A stretch of 64,000 nucleotides of DNA from Rhizobium giardinii bv. giardinii H152 (GCF_000379605.1 NZ_KB902724.1:62001-126000); one strand, 5' to 3'; positions 42,012 to 51,490 are shown, counted from the first letter of the stretch. Notes: generated by a model from the letters alone, not told the origin. Numbers and translations: made by a program.

Positions 42012-43619
42012 TCAGGCGAACCAGAAATCGCTTGCGCGCAGATCTTCCACGCCGACGACCGTGAGATCGTCTCCAGCACTAAAGTGGACGATGCTGTTTC
42101 CGCCGCTCACCTCGATGTTCAGTTGATCAAAACCGTGAATGTTTTCCGCGGCAAAGGCCGTCAGGTCGATGATGTCCAGGCCACTTTCGAAATCGACAGT
42201 GTCGTGCCCCGTCTGCGGAGCAAAGACGTACCGATCAGCACCCTGTCCTCCAATCAAGTGGTCGTCGCCGGTGCCGGCAATCAGCGTATCCGCTCCGATT
42301 CCGCCATTGAGAATATTTTCCGTTCCGCCGACGACCGTGAGCTGATCATTCCCCGCGCCGCCGTTCAGAAAACTCGTTCCGACCGAGCCGCTGGCCACGG
42401 TCGCGAGAAGCTTGTCATTGCCGGAACCACCGGCCAGATGGTTTTCCGCTCGCGAATCGTCTTCCGTAAAAGGAAAGGCCGTTACCGTCAGGAAGGCCTT
42501 CAGAAAATCGTTGCCGGCTCCGCCCTTCAAGACGTTGGCAATATCGTACAAGTTGAGCCCGAGAAAGCTAGGTCCGCCATGGGCATCGGCCTCGATACGT
42601 GCCGTCAGCACATCGCGTTCATTGCCTCCCGTCAACTGGTTGAGGGCCTGCACAAAGCCGCCAAGGGCGGTGGATTCCGCTACGAGGCGGTCACATCCGT
42701 TGCCACCGTCCAAAGTGTTGGTGACATCCGTCACAGTGTTCTCGCCATCGGTGGAATGGGTTGCCTCCAGCACGTCATTGCCCGTGCCGCCCCATAGTTC
42801 ATTGACGCCGACCGGGGCTCGCGAGTTGGAATCCGTCACATTCAAGGCGCGCAGGAGATCATCGCCTTGTCCGCCCCTGAGCGAATTCGAGACCAATTCG
42901 GTTGAATTGGACACCCCTCTCGCTGTGGCATCGAGGACATCGTCACCGTCCCCGCCGCTGAGGACATTGATGGCTGTGGCTAAAGATCCGCTCAGCTCTG
43001 TTTCGGCGCGAGCCGTGATATGGTCGTCGCCGCGGCCGCCCTCGACGGAATTCTTGGCGAAGTTGCGGTCCAGGGCACCGCGCGTATCCGCGACGGCATC
43101 AATGGTGTCATTGCCGGAGCCGCCGCGAATGTTGGTTGTCGCGGTTACGTCTCCAAATACCGGGAGGGCCACATTGGCCACGGCGTTGATAACGTCGTTC
43201 CCGCAGCCGCCATCAAGTAAGACCTCTGCGCTTAATTCCCTGTCCTGAACCGTCACGACTCCGCCCTGAAGCGTTACCGTCGCATCCAGACTATCGTTGC
43301 CTTTGCCACCGATCTGGATGGCAAGCCCCTGCACAGTGTCTTGCATGGGAACGATGACATTCGTCGTCAGGCTGTCGTTGCCGCGGCCGCCGATCAGCGC
43401 CGTTCGATTAAATGCGCTGCTCAGGGCATCATCGCCATCGAGCCCGAGGACAACGTCACCTTCCGCCTCTGCGCTGAGAGCGTCGTTGTTCTGCGTGCCC
43501 ATGATCGTGTCGTTGATCGGCGCAATAAGCGAGAGCCACTCAATCGCCGTCAGGTCTGCAACGTGCTGGCTGATTGCCTGCAGCGTCAATTGGCTCTTCG
43601 TTCCACTGAGATTGGCCAT
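42012..43619 (-). CDS. RTX (hemolysin-type calcium-binding repeat) secreted protein
   Basis: This 535-residue protein is dominated by glycine-aspartate nonapeptides such as 'GGAGNDFL', 'GGSGNDKL' and 'GGQGADRY', each of which binds Ca2+ after secretion. It lacks a signal peptide and ends in the C-terminal pattern of type I secretion substrates ('DTVDFESGLDIIDLTAFAAE', then 'DDLTVVGVEDLRASDFWFA'). AAGGAGAACGAG precedes the ATG at 43619. No catalytic domain is seen, so it may be an adhesin or matrix protein. Convergent with the polysaccharide operon. Confidence 0.85.
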   Translation of the reverse strand: MANLSGTKSQLTLQAISQHVADLTAIEWLSLIAPINDTIMGTQNNDALSAEAEGDVVLGLDGDDALSSAFNRTALIGGRGNDSLTTNVIVPMQDTVQGLAIQIGGKGNDSLDATVTLQGGVVTVQDRELSAEVLLDGGCGNDVINAVANVALPVFGDVTATTNIRGGSGNDTIDAVADTRGALDRNFAKNSVEGGRGDDHITARAETELSGSLATAINVLSGGDGDDVLDATARGVSNSTELVSNSLRGGQGDDLLRALNVTDSNSRAPVGVNELWGGTGNDVLEATHSTDGENTVTDVTNTLDGGNGCDRLVAESTALGGFVQALNQLTGGNERDVLTARIEADAHGGPSFLGLNLYDIANVLKGGAGNDFLKAFLTVTAFPFTEDDSRAENHLAGGSGNDKLLATVASGSVGTSFLNGGAGNDQLTVVGGTENILNGGIGADTLIAGTGDDHLIGGQGADRYVFAPQTGHDTVDFESGLDIIDLTAFAAENIHGFDQLNIEVSGGNSIVHFSAGDDLTVVGVEDLRASDFWFA

Positions 43620-43862
43620 CTCGTTCTCCTTGCAATGCGGCAAGTCTTCAAAAGGCCTGGAGTCGCCGCGGCCGTGCATTGCCGCTGCCTGCGCCTGGCG
43701 AAACCACTGGGGAAGTATTAACGCCGGCCATTTTGTCACTGTTTCGCTGTTTGTCGACGCCTCCTAATTCATGCCAAACCACTCAAACGCACTCAGCCGA
43801 AAGGCTTAACCTTCGTCTGCTTATGGGACAGGGAAATGGGTTCGACGAAGTAAGCCGGCGCG

Positions 43863-44117
43863 TCACACAACCTTAAGCATGCGTTCCAGAGTCGCGGCGA
43901 TAAACGCCAGGCGAGCCTTGTCGGCAGACATCTTGCGCTCCATGGCCAGCCGGCAGCAAAGTTTTGCGTTCAAGTAGAGCTTGTCCTCCGGTTCGCAACT
44001 GAGGACTTCAAAGGCCTCAAGGGGACCGCAAATCTTGTGAACGCGCCCGTCCGGGAACGTGACCATAACCGGTTGCCATTCGATTTCGGTAGGTTTGGGG
44101 ATTTCGTTCGGATGCAT
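43863..44117 (-). CDS. DUF982 domain protein
   Basis: This 84-residue protein shows the rhizobial DUF982 pattern 'EWQPVMVTFPDGRVHKICGP', then 'LEAFEVLSCEPEDK' and a helical C-terminus. The function is unknown. GGGAGGAACC precedes the ATG at 44117; the longer open frame is arginine-rich and non-coding in appearance. An EcfG-type promoter lies immediately upstream, so it should be stress-induced. Confidence 0.8.
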   Translation of the reverse strand: MHPNEIPKPTEIEWQPVMVTFPDGRVHKICGPLEAFEVLSCEPEDKLYLNAKLCCRLAMERKMSADKARLAFIAATLERMLKVV

Positions 44118-44156
44118 TGGTTCCTCCCAACCATCACCAGTCCCTCTCGCGCGAGT

Positions 44157-44182
44157 AACGCGCGAAAAAAGGAATTTGTTCC
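44157..44182 (-). promoter_or_regulatory. EcfG (RpoE2-like) promoter of the DUF982 gene
   Basis: On the reverse strand GGAAC (44182-44178), 17 bases, then CGTT (44160-44157) matches the EcfG consensus with its usual -10 element. The element ends 40 bases upstream of the DUF982 ATG. Confidence 0.7.
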
Positions 44183-45041
44183 TGACGAGCTGGTCTCGGC
44201 GTCTTTGAGCACCGCGAGGCTCGACCCGGCATCCGTCGCATGGACCTCGCGGACAGGACGTCAACTCGCCAAGATTAGCTATCGACTGCTCATAAGATAA
44301 GACTAATTTAGATTAGCCGCGGCCTTCGGGGGAGCCGGCCCGGCTTTTAAAGCGAAAGCGTTTTTGATCTACCTGTTCGAGGGATTTTTATCAGTTCTGC
44401 GTTTCTCGATCACTTGTACCCGTCACCCTTTGGGTGGCGGGTTCTTTCTTGTTGGTGCGATGCAATAGTTCCCGTCGAGCAACTTTCCAAAAAGTCGCCA
44501 AACTCCAACGCGACCTGTTTTTCGGATAGCCAAGCGACTTTGACTGGCAGACATCGATGACAATACCGGTCGAGCGACGCAGCGTCTGTTCGTGCTAGTC
44601 CCGCTGGGCGAAATGTGCGTCGATTGCAGCCTGTCTGGCTCGCGAGATTGTCCGGCCGGAACGTTTCCGCGCGCCCCAGCCGGTGAGGGAGGTGACAACT
44701 CTTCCTAAAGGGTAGCCTTCCCCTGAAACGGTTGTGCCGCAAAACTGCAACTGCGTCTATTAGTAGAATTGCTGATCATAAGGATTTGGCGAGTTGGCTT
44801 GCCAGACGACACAAGAGACCAGATACCTCTGCCTGATCGTATCGAACACAAAGGCGACATCCGTCTAACCGAATCCCGTTTGCCCTCTGGACCGGTGTCA
44901 AATTTGATGCATTGCTACCAAAGCGGCGAACCGATCATGGTAATCCGATCAGCGGCCTCTAGTCTGACCTGGACGCCTGAGTGCTTCGAGACGTTGAAAC
45001 CCACAATATAGCCGGTTTCAACGCCTTACGGATCTCGAGGC
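44183..45041. other. Long intergenic stretch with an orphan terminator
   Basis: No convincing protein gene was found. An 80-codon frame at 44769-45011 has no family signal or ribosome site. The notable structure is the hairpin with U-run at 44418-44450, with AT-rich and structured sequence before it. Confidence 0.5.
44418..44450 (+). terminator. Rho-independent terminator without an obvious gene
   Basis: ACCCGTCACCC (44418-44428), TTT loop, GGGTGGCGGGT (44432-44442) with one G-T pair, followed by TCTTTCTT. It points forward, yet no forward gene precedes it for 2.5 kb, which suggests a small RNA ending here. Confidence 0.65.
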
Positions 45042-45725
45042 TCAGCGCTGCGCGACATACAGAACGCGATCACGCGCCGCAAACCATTCCTCGGCGAAAT
45101 CGTCGTTCTGGTACTCTTCGAAATAGGGGCCACCGTCGGTGAAATGCACCAGATTGGCATCTTCATTGTAGTCATACTCGTTGACCAGCCAGTTCCATGT
45201 CGGCGGAAGAGCGCCGATCAGCTCGTCCGATTCGAGCCACTTGAACTGGTGCAGCTGTAAGCCGGTTGCGGTGTTGACGTAGTCGGGCGTCAATGCTTGG
45301 CATTTCGCGTTGTTGAACAAGATGACGCTCGACCAGTTCTTCTTTTCGTACTTGGTTTGGGTCTGCCCCAGAAACTTGGTCTCGATCTTCGGCGTGTAGT
45401 CATGCTTGACGCACATGGCCGCGTAGCGATCGTCCCGCAGATCCCAGAGCTTGGCGATGTCGGTGCGCATCAACATGTCGCAATCGGCAAAAAGGCTCCA
45501 GCCTTCAAAGTTGCTGAGATAGGGAACGAGGAATCGCGAAAAGGAAAATTCGGTAGACTGCAACTGATTGCGTTCACGCGTAAAAACGCTGCCAAGATTG
45601 CTTAGGGATAGCGGAAGAAACTCGACCGGAATGGAACTCTTTTCCAAAATACTCTGACAAAATACGTGATAGGCTACGACTTCCTTGCTGTCGAAACCGA
45701 TGAATACCCGCGCTTTATCCGCCAT
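45042..45725 (-). CDS. GT8-like glycosyltransferase
   Basis: This 227-residue protein has the layout of GT8-type nucleotide-diphospho-sugar transferases: 'RVFIGFDSKEVVAYHVFCQS' at the N-terminus, a DxD in 'SLFADCDMLMRTDIAKLWDL' and a histidine-containing 'LVHFTDGGPYFEEY' near the end. It probably modifies a surface glycan. It is unlinked to an operon and reads against the sugar-transport genes. The base composition is somewhat lower in GC than its neighbours. Confidence 0.72.
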   Translation of the reverse strand: MADKARVFIGFDSKEVVAYHVFCQSILEKSSIPVEFLPLSLSNLGSVFTRERNQLQSTEFSFSRFLVPYLSNFEGWSLFADCDMLMRTDIAKLWDLRDDRYAAMCVKHDYTPKIETKFLGQTQTKYEKKNWSSVILFNNAKCQALTPDYVNTATGLQLHQFKWLESDELIGALPPTWNWLVNEYDYNEDANLVHFTDGGPYFEEYQNDDFAEEWFAARDRVLYVAQR

Positions 45726-46396
45726 TTTCCCTCCGAATAAACAACATTCCTGCGCCTGTCTGGCATGCGATACAACATATGTCTCGATCGTTCCTGCTCA
45801 AAAGTATGGATCGAAGCATGCCAAGGCTTAGTTTGCGTTGCCGAATTATTCAATCGCCTTACAGTCAAGTTTTGTCGCGTTGTGAAAGAAAGCATCGGGT
45901 CAGCGCGTTCGCGATCATTACCCCCAATCAGGCACGAAGCATGCGGGCACGTCTGTCACTGCTGCTTGTCTTCACGTTCAATGACAGCCTTCAGCCAATC
46001 TCTCGGAGCAACATCTTGCTTTACCATTTTTCTCGCGCCCCGATGATGCGCGTCGATCGTCGTGTCCGACACGATGCGGGTCTCGAGGAGCACGTCACTT
46101 GGAGCCATCTCTCGACGCTCCGTCGCGACGTCATCAGGTCAGCGTTATAGAACGCCTCGATTACTACCCAAGGGGAAATTTTATAAAATACTAATACAAC
46201 CTCTCTAAATAAGGCGGCTGTTGTGATAAGATTGAGGCTAGGAGCAAGGCCGGCACTATGACCACGGGCCGGACGATGTTTCGCCTTGGCGCAGAGTGGT
46301 TCTGCATGGGTGTAGAGTGAGCGTTTCCGCCATGCCGGAAGGAGTGAGCCCCTACGAGAAGGTGTTTGGATAACAGCTCGGAACGGGAGGTACACA
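45726..46396. other. Intergenic stretch upstream of the sugar transport operon
   Basis: It holds the divergent promoters of the GT8-like gene and the sugar-binding protein gene, with an AT-rich segment near 46180-46220 (TTTTATAAAA). Small open frames here show no family features. Confidence 0.5.
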
Positions 46397-47656
46397 ATGC
46401 TTCGCAAACTGTTTTTCACCTTGGCTGTCGCGACGTCGGTACTCGCGCTCAACGGAGCCGCATGGGCCGACATCACCATCCTCGTGCCGTCCGGCAGCGA
46501 GGGCGACGGGCTGAGGGCCGCGGCCGCCGATTACGCAAAGCTGAAGGGAACGAAGGTCGAGGCCGTCCAGGCGCCTTATGCCAATGTTTTCGAACAGGGC
46601 GCCAATGCGGGGTCCACCAAATCCGGTGTCTTCGATATCATCCTGATGGACGACCCATGGATTCCATTTTTCGCCGAGAACGGGCACCTGGAGGACCTGA
46701 CGCCCTTCTTCAAGAGTGCCGGAATGGAGGGGCCAGACAGCGATTTCCTTTCGAAATCGCTGGCAATCTGCCGCAACCCCTACAATGCAGGCCCCTATGT
46801 GTGCCTGCCTTATGTGGGAAACGCACAGATGTTCTTCTATGACGCCGCCAAGTTCAAGGAAGCCGGCGTTGACGTGCCGAAGACCTGGGATGACGTGCTG
46901 AAGGCCGGCAAGACGTTGACCGACGGTGGCGGCGGCCGCTATTTCGGCTACGTTTTCCGCGGCGGCCAGGGAAACCCGGTGGTTGCGGATTTCATGCCGA
47001 TCTTCTGGTCCTATGGCGCGGATATGTTCAATGCCGACCGCACCAAGGTAACGATCGACACACCCGAAGGCGCCGCCGCCATGAAGACGTTCATGGCGCT
47101 GCGCGACATCTCTCCGAAGGGCGTGGAGAGCTACAATGCCAATGAGGTTGGCACCGCGCTCGCTGCAGGTACCGCAGCCTCGTCAATCAACTGGCCGAAT
47201 TGGGTTGCGACCTTCGAGGATCCAAGCCAGTCGAAGATGGTCGGCAAGATCTCCTACAGCCCCATACCCGCTGGAACAAAACCGGGCAGCTCGGAAATCG
47301 GCCACTGGACAATGGGCATCATGTCGGCGTCCAAGAACAAGCAGGAAGCCTTTGATTTTATGGTCTGGGCAACCTCGCCCGAGCAGATCAAGATTTCCGC
47401 CGAGCGTGGCAACCCACCGGTCCGAGCCTCGGTCTTCACCGATCCGGAACTGACCAAACAGGAGAAGTTCCGGCATTATCCGGTGCTGATGGAGGCAATT
47501 CAGGCCTCGACACCGCGTCCACGTCACCCGAAGTGGCCGGAGATCGAGAATGCGTTCGGCATCGAACTTTCCAAGGCCGTTGCCGGCACGGTCACGCCGG
47601 AAGAGGCCCTGAAAAACGCGCAGGACGCGGTCTCGCGCATTACGAACATTTACTAG
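46397..47656 (+). CDS. Sugar-binding periplasmic protein (SBP family 1)
   Basis: This 419-residue carbohydrate-binding protein has a signal peptide ending 'NGAAWAD', then 'ITILVPSGSEGDGLRAAAAD', 'FDIILMDDPWIPFFAENGHL', 'DAAKFKEAGVDVPKTWDDVL' and a late 'FDFMVWATSPEQIKISAERG'. It would deliver an oligosaccharide, polyol or sugar to the two permeases downstream. GGGAGGTACACA precedes the ATG. A hairpin lies just after its stop. Confidence 0.88.
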   Translation: MLRKLFFTLAVATSVLALNGAAWADITILVPSGSEGDGLRAAAADYAKLKGTKVEAVQAPYANVFEQGANAGSTKSGVFDIILMDDPWIPFFAENGHLEDLTPFFKSAGMEGPDSDFLSKSLAICRNPYNAGPYVCLPYVGNAQMFFYDAAKFKEAGVDVPKTWDDVLKAGKTLTDGGGGRYFGYVFRGGQGNPVVADFMPIFWSYGADMFNADRTKVTIDTPEGAAAMKTFMALRDISPKGVESYNANEVGTALAAGTAASSINWPNWVATFEDPSQSKMVGKISYSPIPAGTKPGSSEIGHWTMGIMSASKNKQEAFDFMVWATSPEQIKISAERGNPPVRASVFTDPELTKQEKFRHYPVLMEAIQASTPRPRHPKWPEIENAFGIELSKAVAGTVTPEEALKNAQDAVSRITNIY

Positions 47657-47663
47657 AGCGTTT

Positions 47664-47687
47664 CGCTTTCAAGCGGGTTTGAAAGCG
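47664..47687 (+). other. Intercistronic hairpin after the sugar-binding protein gene
   Basis: CGCTTTCAA (47664-47672), loop GCGGGT, TTGAAAGCG (47679-47687). It starts 8 bases after the stop and precedes the permease genes by 180 bases. Confidence 0.6.
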
Positions 47688-47870
47688 GACGCGATGCCCT
47701 GGCATCACACAGAGCGTCCTTTGCGTGTTCACGACGCGCGGCGCTCCGAACCAAGACGCTGAAGCGGGATATAGCCCGAAGGCCGCGCGCGGCTCTCGCC
47801 CTCCCGCTTCGGACAATGGCCACGCGAAGCGAGGTTTTCAGGCGCATCAAAAGGGCTTGGGGAGAGACGA

Positions 47871-48794
47871 ATGGTGGGGTCCGCAAGCGGCATGTCGACC
47901 GCGCAGCTTCGACCGGGCGGCGGTCTGGAGCGGTGGGCGGAGCGGCATTTGCGTGTCCTCATGCTGGCACCAACGGTCATCATCCTGCTGGGGCTGACGA
48001 TTTTCCCCAGCATCTACATGTTCTACGCGGCGGTCCACAAAATCAGCCCCAATCCCGATGTGCCGTGGGACTTCGTCGGTCCAGGCAACTTCGTGCGGCT
48101 TCTCTCCGATCAGCAATTCCATGTCGCGTTGCTGAACACCACGGTGTTTACCGTCCTGGCGGTGACGGTCGAGTTCCTTCTCGGCCTCGGCCTGGCGCTG
48201 CTGCTCGACAAATATATCCGCCGGCTGACCTTTCTGAAGACGATGCTGATGATCCCGATGATGCTGCCGCCGATTGCGGTGGCGATCACCTGGAAGCTCA
48301 TCTACGAGCCGCAATTCGGCGTTCTCAACGAGATCATGTACCGTCTCGGCCTTCCGCTGCAGGCCTGGGCGGGTGACGTGGATCTGGCGATGTTCTCGAT
48401 CATCGTCGCCGATGTCTGGCAATGGACGCCGTTCATCTTCCTGCTGATGCTGGCGGGGCTGGCCAGCCTGCCGGTCGAACCCTATGAGGCCGCCGCACTC
48501 GACGGCGCCTCGTCCTGGCGGCAGTTCTGGGATCTGACGCTGCCCTTCCTCAAGCCCGTCATCGCCATTGCCTTGCTGCTGCGGGTCATGGATGCGCTTC
48601 GCCTCTTCGATCTGGTCTTTATCCTGACGGGCGGAGGTCCGGCCGACCGGACGAAGGTCCTCAGCCTCTACATCTACCAGGTCGCCTACCGCTTCGCCGA
48701 TCCCGGCTACGCGGCGGCGATATCGCTGTTCGTACTGTTCGTAACGATCATCCTCAGCACCTGGTTCATGAACCGCATGCGACTGGCGGACTGA
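47871..48794 (+). CDS. Sugar ABC transporter permease (MalF type)
   Basis: This 307-residue permease has six hydrophobic segments and the EAA loop 'EPYEAAALDGASSWRQFWDL', then 'LFDLVFILTGGGPADRTKVL', both standard for carbohydrate (CUT1) systems. GGGGAGAGACGA precedes the ATG at 47871; an alternative ATG lies seven codons on. It pairs with the next permease, which starts three bases after its stop. Confidence 0.9.
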   Translation: MVGSASGMSTAQLRPGGGLERWAERHLRVLMLAPTVIILLGLTIFPSIYMFYAAVHKISPNPDVPWDFVGPGNFVRLLSDQQFHVALLNTTVFTVLAVTVEFLLGLGLALLLDKYIRRLTFLKTMLMIPMMLPPIAVAITWKLIYEPQFGVLNEIMYRLGLPLQAWAGDVDLAMFSIIVADVWQWTPFIFLLMLAGLASLPVEPYEAAALDGASSWRQFWDLTLPFLKPVIAIALLLRVMDALRLFDLVFILTGGGPADRTKVLSLYIYQVAYRFADPGYAAAISLFVLFVTIILSTWFMNRMRLAD

Positions 48795-48796
48795 TC

Positions 48797-49666
48797 ATGG
48801 AGATCGTCCCAAAAATCCATGTCCGCAGCCGCTTGAGGGAGATGCTGGTTCGCCTGACGGCCTATGTGACAATCGTCGTCGCGCTGGTCGTCACGCTTTT
48901 CCCGATCTATTGGATCGCGGCGAATTCGTTCAAGTTCGATATCGATATTTTCGCCGTGCCGCCGGAATGGGTGCCGAAGAACCCGACGTTGAAGCACTAT
49001 GACGAAGCCTTCATCCAGCGTCCGTTCCTGCGCTATGCGCTGAACAGCTTTCTCGTCGCCGTCGGAACGACCATCGTTTCCGTCTGCTTCGGCACGATGG
49101 CCGGCTATGCGCTGGCGCGGTTCAGCTATCCCTGGCAATGGCGCAGGCAGATTTCGTTCTGGATCCTGTCGACGCGCATGATGCCGCCGATCGTCAGCAT
49201 CATTCCGCTCTACCTGTTCTTCAACTATTTCGACATGCTCAACACGAAGTCGGCGCTGATCATCGCCTACACCGCTTTCAACCTGCCGTTTGCGACCTGG
49301 ATGATGAAGAGCTATTTCCAGGACCTTCCGGTTGAACTGGAGGAGGCGGCGATGGTCGACGGCGACACGCGCTGGGGCGCGTTCCTGCACGTAGCCCTGC
49401 CGCTCGCCAGGCCCGGTCTTGCCGCTACCGCCATCTTCTGCCTGATCATCTCGTGGAACGAGTTCCTGCTGTCCCTCATCATCACCTTGACGGAGCAATC
49501 GCAGACTTTGCCGATCGGCATTGCCGGGCGGGTGACGCAGTACAACACCTATTGGGGCGAAATCAGCGCGGCCGGTTTCATGGCTTGCGTGCCGATCGTC
49601 GTCTTCGCCTTCATGGTGCAGAAACATCTCGTCCGGGGATTGTCCCTGGGCGCCGTCAAGGGTTGA
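48797..49666 (+). CDS. Sugar ABC transporter permease (MalG type)
   Basis: This 289-residue CUT1 permease has 'TLFPIYWIAANSFKFDIDIF' near the N-terminus and 'STRMMPPIVSIIPLYLFFNY'. Its EAA loop is 'PVELEEAAMVDGDTRWGAFL', followed by 'FCLIISWNEFLLSLIIT'. It forms the channel with the preceding permease. The spacing of 2-5 bases on either side shows one tightly packed operon with the ATPase gene. Confidence 0.9.
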   Translation: MEIVPKIHVRSRLREMLVRLTAYVTIVVALVVTLFPIYWIAANSFKFDIDIFAVPPEWVPKNPTLKHYDEAFIQRPFLRYALNSFLVAVGTTIVSVCFGTMAGYALARFSYPWQWRRQISFWILSTRMMPPIVSIIPLYLFFNYFDMLNTKSALIIAYTAFNLPFATWMMKSYFQDLPVELEEAAMVDGDTRWGAFLHVALPLARPGLAATAIFCLIISWNEFLLSLIITLTEQSQTLPIGIAGRVTQYNTYWGEISAAGFMACVPIVVFAFMVQKHLVRGLSLGAVKG

Positions 49667-49671
49667 GGCCT

Positions 49672-50733
49672 ATGGCGTCCGTCACCTTCAAAAAAGTCTG
49701 CAAGAAGTTCGGTGAATTCGTCGCGGTGAACAATTTCACCCTCGAGATCAGAGATAAGGAGTTCCTCGTTCTGCTCGGCCCCTCAGGCTGCGGCAAGACG
49801 ACGACCATGCGCATGGTCGCGGGCCTGGAGGAAGCCACCTCGGGCGATATCTACATCGACGCGGATCGCATCAATGGCGTCCTGCCCAAGTATCGCGACG
49901 TCGCGATGGTTTTCCAGTCCTACGCGCTTTATCCGCACCTGACCGTCGAAGACAATATCGGCTATCCGCTGAAGATCCGCAAAGTGGAGCCTGCCGAACG
50001 CAAGCGGCGAATAGCCGAGGTCGCGCGGCGGGTCGAACTCGACACGATGCTGTCCCGCCTGCCGAAGGAACTTTCCGGTGGCCAGCGCCAGCGGGTCGCA
50101 CTCGCGCGCGCGATCGTGCGCACACCGCGTGTCTTTCTGATGGACGAGCCTCTGTCCAACCTCGACGCGAAGCTTCGCACCCAGATGCGGGCGGAACTGA
50201 AGCATCTCCAGCACGAACTGCAGGTCACGACGATCTATGTCACCCACGATCAGATAGAGGCGATGACGCTCGCCCACCGCGTGGCTGTGATGAACAAGGG
50301 TGTGATCGAGCAGCTCGGAACGCCGCGGGAAATCTACAACGATCCGCGCACGCTGTTCGTGGCCGGTTTCATTGGCTCGCCGCCGATGAACCTGATTCCC
50401 GGCGAGGTCAAGGAGGGCATCTTCAACAGCGCCGGTTTTCGGGTCGGCGGCTTCGCCCGGGCCAACATTTCCCGCGCCGTACTTGGTGTGCGACCAGAGG
50501 ACGTCCATGCGGCTCCAGTCGAGGATGACGACGTCAATCTGGTTGCGCCGATCTACTCGGTCGAACTCACCGGCGAGAACACGCTCGTCAGCCTGCGGTT
50601 GGGTGGTCAACTGATGACCTTGCGCGCCGACAAGAATTTCACCGGTCAGATCGACGAGCAGATCGGTGTCAAGGTCGCGACAGATCGCGTATTTCTGTAC
50701 AACGGAGAGACACAAGATCGTGTTGATTTCTAA
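49672..50733 (+). CDS. Sugar ABC transporter ATP-binding protein (UgpC/MsmK type)
   Basis: This 353-residue ATPase has Walker A GPSGCGKTT, signature LSGGQRQRVALARAI, Walker B 'FLMDEPLSNLDAKL' and 'IYVTHDQIEAMTLA'. A C-terminal TOBE domain ('VLGVRPEDVHAAP') follows, as in CUT1 sugar systems. The ATG at 49672 begins five bases after the permease stop. Its last 14 bases overlap the start of the secreted SUMF1-fold gene, which ties that gene to the transport operon. Confidence 0.92.
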   Translation: MASVTFKKVCKKFGEFVAVNNFTLEIRDKEFLVLLGPSGCGKTTTMRMVAGLEEATSGDIYIDADRINGVLPKYRDVAMVFQSYALYPHLTVEDNIGYPLKIRKVEPAERKRRIAEVARRVELDTMLSRLPKELSGGQRQRVALARAIVRTPRVFLMDEPLSNLDAKLRTQMRAELKHLQHELQVTTIYVTHDQIEAMTLAHRVAVMNKGVIEQLGTPREIYNDPRTLFVAGFIGSPPMNLIPGEVKEGIFNSAGFRVGGFARANISRAVLGVRPEDVHAAPVEDDDVNLVAPIYSVELTGENTLVSLRLGGQLMTLRADKNFTGQIDEQIGVKVATDRVFLYNGETQDRVDF

Positions 50734-51490
50734 TGTCTGGGCAGCGGTACTGGTGATGACCGTGGCATTTCAAGCCGCTGCCGCTGAAACGAGCCCGATC
50801 GTTGGTAATCCACTGATCGAAATTCCAGCAGGGATGTTTGTTTTCGGCCGCGACGAGGGTCTTGAAAACGAGCGGCCGCGCCGCGTTCTGAAGGGCCTGC
50901 CGTTCGCAATCAACCGCACCGAGATCACCAACCGGCAATATGAGCGCTTCGTTCAGGCGACCGGTCACCGTCCCGCCTTTTACGCCAATCACCCGCTCCT
51001 CGGACTGGACGACCGGCCCGTCGTCGGGGTGAGTTGGGGAGACGCGGAGGCCTTTTGTCGTCACTACGGATTGGTCCTGCCGTCGGAGCAGCAGTACGAG
51101 CGGGCGGCGCGAGGAACAACGGGTGCCGCGTTTCCATGGGGCGACGGCCCGCCGGATGAGACACGCGCAAATTCCGGCGCCGACCCCTGCTGTTCCGGCG
51201 ATGCGCGCGACGGCTATCCGATGACGGCGCCGGCGGAGTCCTTCGTAAGAGGCGCAAGCGACGACGGCGCCCTCAATCTTGTCGGCAATGTCTGGGAGTG
51301 GACCCGCGATCCTTACGGGCCTTATGAAAGCGAGGAGGCGGCCGAGAGCGCCGCAGCATTCCGCGTGCTACGCGGCGGATCATGGAACAGCGATCGAAAC
51401 CATCTTACGACAACCTATCGCCTTGCCTACGACCCGGAATTCCGCTTCTCAGCCAATGGAGGCTTCCGATGCGTTCGCTCTGTGCCCTGA
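50720..51490 (+). CDS. Secreted SUMF1/FGE-fold protein lacking the catalytic cysteines
   Basis: This 256-residue formylglycine-generating-enzyme-fold protein begins at a GTG (50720, GGAGA upstream) with a signal peptide ('LVMTVAFQAAAAE'). It then shows 'EIPAGMFVFGRDEGLENERP', 'INRTEITNRQYERFVQATGH', 'LPSEQQYERAARG', 'LNLVGNVWEWTRDP' and 'NGGFRCVRS'. The active-site cysteine pair of true FGEs, in the segment before GGFRC, is replaced (the region reads 'HLTTTYRLAYDPEF'). It is therefore not a sulfatase activator; its role is unknown. It overlaps the ATPase gene and the next gene. Confidence 0.8.
   Translation: MLISNVWAAVLVMTVAFQAAAAETSPIVGNPLIEIPAGMFVFGRDEGLENERPRRVLKGLPFAINRTEITNRQYERFVQATGHRPAFYANHPLLGLDDRPVVGVSWGDAEAFCRHYGLVLPSEQQYERAARGTTGAAFPWGDGPPDETRANSGADPCCSGDARDGYPMTAPAESFVRGASDDGALNLVGNVWEWTRDPYGPYESEEAAESAAAFRVLRGGSWNSDRNHLTTTYRLAYDPEFRFSANGGFRCVRSVP

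Noticed and set aside
42084..43248. Forward frames opposite the RTX gene
   Set aside because: Shadows produced by the glycine/aspartate-rich repeats.
44769..45011. 80-codon forward frame
   Set aside because: No ribosome site, no recognisable domain, composition like intergenic DNA.
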